From the NCBI GenBank assembly GCA_046957575.1, contig JBKUOG010000001.1:62001-126000 (forward strand): a stretch of 64,000 nucleotides of DNA, given 5' to 3'. Below are positions 61,817 through 64,000 of this stretch, piece after piece; within the stretch, counting starts at the first letter, position 1, and every line of letters begins with the position of its first letter. This DNA comes from UMGS1370 sp046957575. Its GTDB lineage: Bacteria > Bacillota > Clostridia > Lachnospirales > Lachnospiraceae. Both the position numbers and the translations under genes were made by a program. A model generated the notes under the pieces. The model ran no database searches, had not been told where the DNA came from, and saw nothing but the letters and a program-made list of their open reading frames with translations.

Positions 61817-63256
61817 ATGATAGGAAAACACATTCATACCCGGATTTTTCTTTTGGTTCTGCTGGTTATTCTTTTTCTTACACTGGGAGCCGGTCTGACT
61901 TTTTCTGTTTCTTCAAGCTGGTATGTTCAGTATGCAGCAGAACGCGATGCTTCTGCTATTATTGATATCGTAAAAAATGATTCTGCAGATATCAGGGAAT
62001 ATTCGCCGGAAAAGGCCCGCGCATATTCCAAAGATCTTCTGCAAAAGGTAAAAGAAACCATTAAAACAGAAGCTTTTAATGGAAAACTTCTTATTTTTAA
62101 TTCCAAATATGACCTTGTTTATCCAGAAGCATTTCAAAACAATGAAATATCCGATCTGCTGACGTCCGCCTGCTCTTCTGCCATAAAGCAGGAAGCCGGA
62201 GAAAGCGTCCACAGCAGAATCATACAGGCCGAACGTCAAAAATGGTATCTCAAATTTTTTACTTTAAAAACAGATTACTCAGTACGGGCAAAATATTTTA
62301 TCGCCGCTGTTCCCATTCCTGATATGTCCGCGTTCTGGAATTATACCCAAAAACGATTTTGGATTGTTTTACTGACAGCTTCCGGTATTTCATCTGTTCT
62401 TGCCTGGCTAATTTCAAGAAGCATTTCCATGCCTTTACAAAAACTGTGCAGACGGATTCAGATATTAGGAGATGGATATCTGAATCCAATTGATGAAAAT
62501 TTTTCATTATCCGAACTGCAGTCATTAAAACTTTCCTACAATCAAATGGAACAGCGTATCCAAAAAAGCGAGGAAGAAAAAAATCGATTTTTCCAAAATG
62601 TATCCCATGATCTGAAAACACCTTTAGCATCCATAACCGGCTATGCTCAGGGAATTTCCTGCGGCGTTATTGAAGATCATAAAAAGGCAGCTGAGATTAT
62701 CCTGTCTGAAAGCCTGCGAATGACTTCTCTAATCGAAAGTATTCTGTCTTTAACAAAAATGGACAATCAAAATCTGCATCTGCATCTTACAGATGTGGAC
62801 CTGGTGGAATTTACAGATGAATGTATGGAGTCTATGCAGGGAATCAACATGGATTGTTCTCTTATTCTAACCACTGATCCAGATGTTATCTGTATTGAAA
62901 CTGATCCGGATTTGCTGAATCGAATTCTTCAAAATCTGCTCTCTAATTCCCTGCGTTATGCTGATACAAAAATCACAGTGGATATCACACAGAAGGAGCA
63001 TATGGCTGTCATCCTCATCAAAGATGATGGTCCTGGATTTGACAATGCAGATCTTCCCCATGTTTTTGAACGTTTTTATAAAGGAAAGGGCGGAAAAACA
63101 GGAATCGGACTTTCTGTTGTATGGTCTGCCATCCACTATCTCGGAGGATCTATAGAAATCGGAAATCAGTCCCATCCCTCTAAAGGCGCTTACTATCGCC
63201 TGTATCTTCCAGAAAAATTTCATATCAGCCAAAAACAGGGACTGCCGCACTCGTAA
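61817..63256 (+). CDS. Sensor histidine kinase
   Basis: A 479-residue membrane kinase: TM1 at about 10-32, an extracellular sensor of about 130 residues, TM2 at about 185-205, HAMP, then HisKA with 'FFQNVSHDLKTPLASITGYAQGI' (phospho-His about 265) and an ATPase domain with 'LQNLLSNSLRYA' (N box), 'IKDDGPGFD' (G1) and 'GKGGKTGIGLSVV' (G2). ATG 61817 has 'AAAGGAACGG' upstream and comes 1 nt after the regulator stop. The signal is unknown; neighbours are a GH5-like protein and a sugar-binding lipoprotein. Confidence 0.94.
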   Translation: MIGKHIHTRIFLLVLLVILFLTLGAGLTFSVSSSWYVQYAAERDASAIIDIVKNDSADIREYSPEKARAYSKDLLQKVKETIKTEAFNGKLLIFNSKYDLVYPEAFQNNEISDLLTSACSSAIKQEAGESVHSRIIQAERQKWYLKFFTLKTDYSVRAKYFIAAVPIPDMSAFWNYTQKRFWIVLLTASGISSVLAWLISRSISMPLQKLCRRIQILGDGYLNPIDENFSLSELQSLKLSYNQMEQRIQKSEEEKNRFFQNVSHDLKTPLASITGYAQGISCGVIEDHKKAAEIILSESLRMTSLIESILSLTKMDNQNLHLHLTDVDLVEFTDECMESMQGINMDCSLILTTDPDVICIETDPDLLNRILQNLLSNSLRYADTKITVDITQKEHMAVILIKDDGPGFDNADLPHVFERFYKGKGGKTGIGLSVVWSAIHYLGGSIEIGNQSHPSKGAYYRLYLPEKFHISQKQGLPHS

Positions 63257-63280
63257 AAAGTGCGCAGCCCCCCTGTTTTA
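63234..63280. terminator. Bidirectional terminator between the kinase and the binding-protein gene
   Basis: CAGGG-CTGC-GCACT pairs with AGTGC-GCAG-CCCTG and runs into TTTTA; the minus strand runs into TTTTTGG. Confidence 0.8.
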
Positions 63281-63284
63281 CAGA

Positions 63285-64000
63285 CTATCTCGCCTCATAT
63301 AAATCTTTTGTGTAATTTTCCATCGGATCCCAGTTCTTAAACTCAAAATCTTCTGGGCTTACGTCTGCGCCTGCTGTCTTTGCGGCATCAATCGCGCGCA
63401 TCCACTCTTCCTGAGTCTTTTCTGACAAAGCCTGAAGTTCTGCTTTGTAATCGATGTTCTGAGCCAGCACTCCCTGTGCAATCTCACCTAAGTTTGGAGA
63501 AATTGCTGCAGCCTGTGCATATACAGCAGCCGTATCTGGCTTTGCCACAATTGGATCCGGAGCCAAAGCCGCCTGCTCGTTGTTAATCTGGTAATACTCT
63601 AACATAACCGGATCGGTCATATGCTCTTTGTTTAAAGAATCAATAACAGAAACAAATCCGCCGTCTTCTACCAGACCTGCCTGATACTCTTCTGAATACA
63701 ACGCCATTAAATATTTAGCTGCTGCTTCTGGATGTTCACACTGAGAAGAAATTCCCATCCATGGCTGAGCGCCGACGTAAGGAAGTTTGCCCTTCATGCC
63801 ATCGTCTGGAACCGGAAGAGCCATTACGCCAAAATCTAAATCTGGATTTTCCTGACGCCAGGTAGAAATGCACCATGCGCCCTGAATGATAAATGCAGCC
63901 TGATTCTGTGCAAACAGAGCTCTTGCCTCAGGCGCTTTCATGGATACAGAGTTTGGATGGAAACATCCCTCTTTTACCAGAGTATCATAGAACTCAAATG
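63285..64000 (-). CDS. Sugar ABC transporter substrate-binding protein (partial)
   Basis: The C-terminal about 238 residues of a family 1 solute-binding protein. 'ALFAQNQAAFIIQGAWCISTWRQENPDLDFGVMALPVP' and 'GISSQCEHPEAAAKYLMALYSEEYQAGLV' are typical of extracellular sugar-binding lipoproteins. The frame is open to the right window edge; an internal ATG at 63941 is not the start. Its permeases would lie downstream of its stop, but that side holds the two-component system, so this gene is either last in its operon or alone. Confidence 0.85.
   Translation of the reverse strand, partial: FEFYDTLVKEGCFHPNSVSMKAPEARALFAQNQAAFIIQGAWCISTWRQENPDLDFGVMALPVPDDGMKGKLPYVGAQPWMGISSQCEHPEAAAKYLMALYSEEYQAGLVEDGGFVSVIDSLNKEHMTDPVMLEYYQINNEQAALAPDPIVAKPDTAAVYAQAAAISPNLGEIAQGVLAQNIDYKAELQALSEKTQEEWMRAIDAAKTAGADVSPEDFEFKNWDPMENYTKDLYEAR

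Overview
The window (about 64 kb, moderate GC, dense, most genes on the minus strand) looks like the chromosome of a gut-type anaerobic Clostridia, most likely Lachnospiraceae. The reasons are the addBA repair pair, scpA-scpB, a Na+-pumping biotin decarboxylase operon, class III and class Ia ribonucleotide reductases side by side, a T-box-controlled pheST, a DUF6465 protein and an ABC maltodextrin system with no local ATPase. The genus cannot be fixed by eye.

Layout. 1-6.0 kb: addA (cut by the window edge) and addB. 6.1-8.1 kb: a small anchored protein and a MATE exporter. 8.1-11.9 kb: an AT-rich accessory stretch holding a decayed PadR/HAAS operon, two small DUF genes, and an MFS exporter behind a leader-peptide attenuator, closed by a MITE-like repeat. 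11.9-14.6 kb: nrdD with a fused C-terminal redoxin domain and a structured 5' leader. 14.7-18.8 kb: hflX, a TPR lipoprotein, dut, scpB and scpA. 18.9-22.8 kb: a cohesin-domain membrane protein and a large SH3/glucosaminidase wall hydrolase. 23.0-28.3 kb: a five-gene biotin decarboxylase operon that encodes two different carboxyltransferases. 28.5-33.6 kb: D,D-carboxypeptidase, SOS-type dinB, an RluA pseudouridine synthase and an RsmF-like methyltransferase. 33.7-37.7 kb: DUF6465, enolase, and a GntR/ABC operon split by a 150-bp MITE. 37.9-43.8 kb: a LacI-controlled maltodextrin uptake and amylomaltase operon. 44.1-49.4 kb: a DUF45 metallopeptidase, a PHP phosphatase and pheS-pheT under a Phe T-box. 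49.5-53.1 kb: nrdA-nrdB. 53.2-64 kb: glycan genes (DUF5722, sulfatase, a GH3 remnant, a GH5-like protein), a second copy of the 150-bp MITE, tRNA-Ala(GGC), a proline/glycine-repeat DUF4397 protein, a two-component system and the end of a sugar-binding lipoprotein.

The strongest non-routine observations are: (1) a 150-bp IS66-like MITE present twice with exact 8-bp target duplications, plus one solitary end; (2) a multi-stem leader RNA in front of nrdD; (3) a leader peptide with two mutually exclusive hairpins before the MFS exporter; (4) an operon that combines 12S-like, 5S-like and biotin-carrier genes with a Na+ pump and could work as a transcarboxylase; (5) a GH5-like protein with Ala at the nucleophile position; (6) several decayed genes visible only by reading across frames. 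No CRISPR array, complete IS element or prophage was seen.
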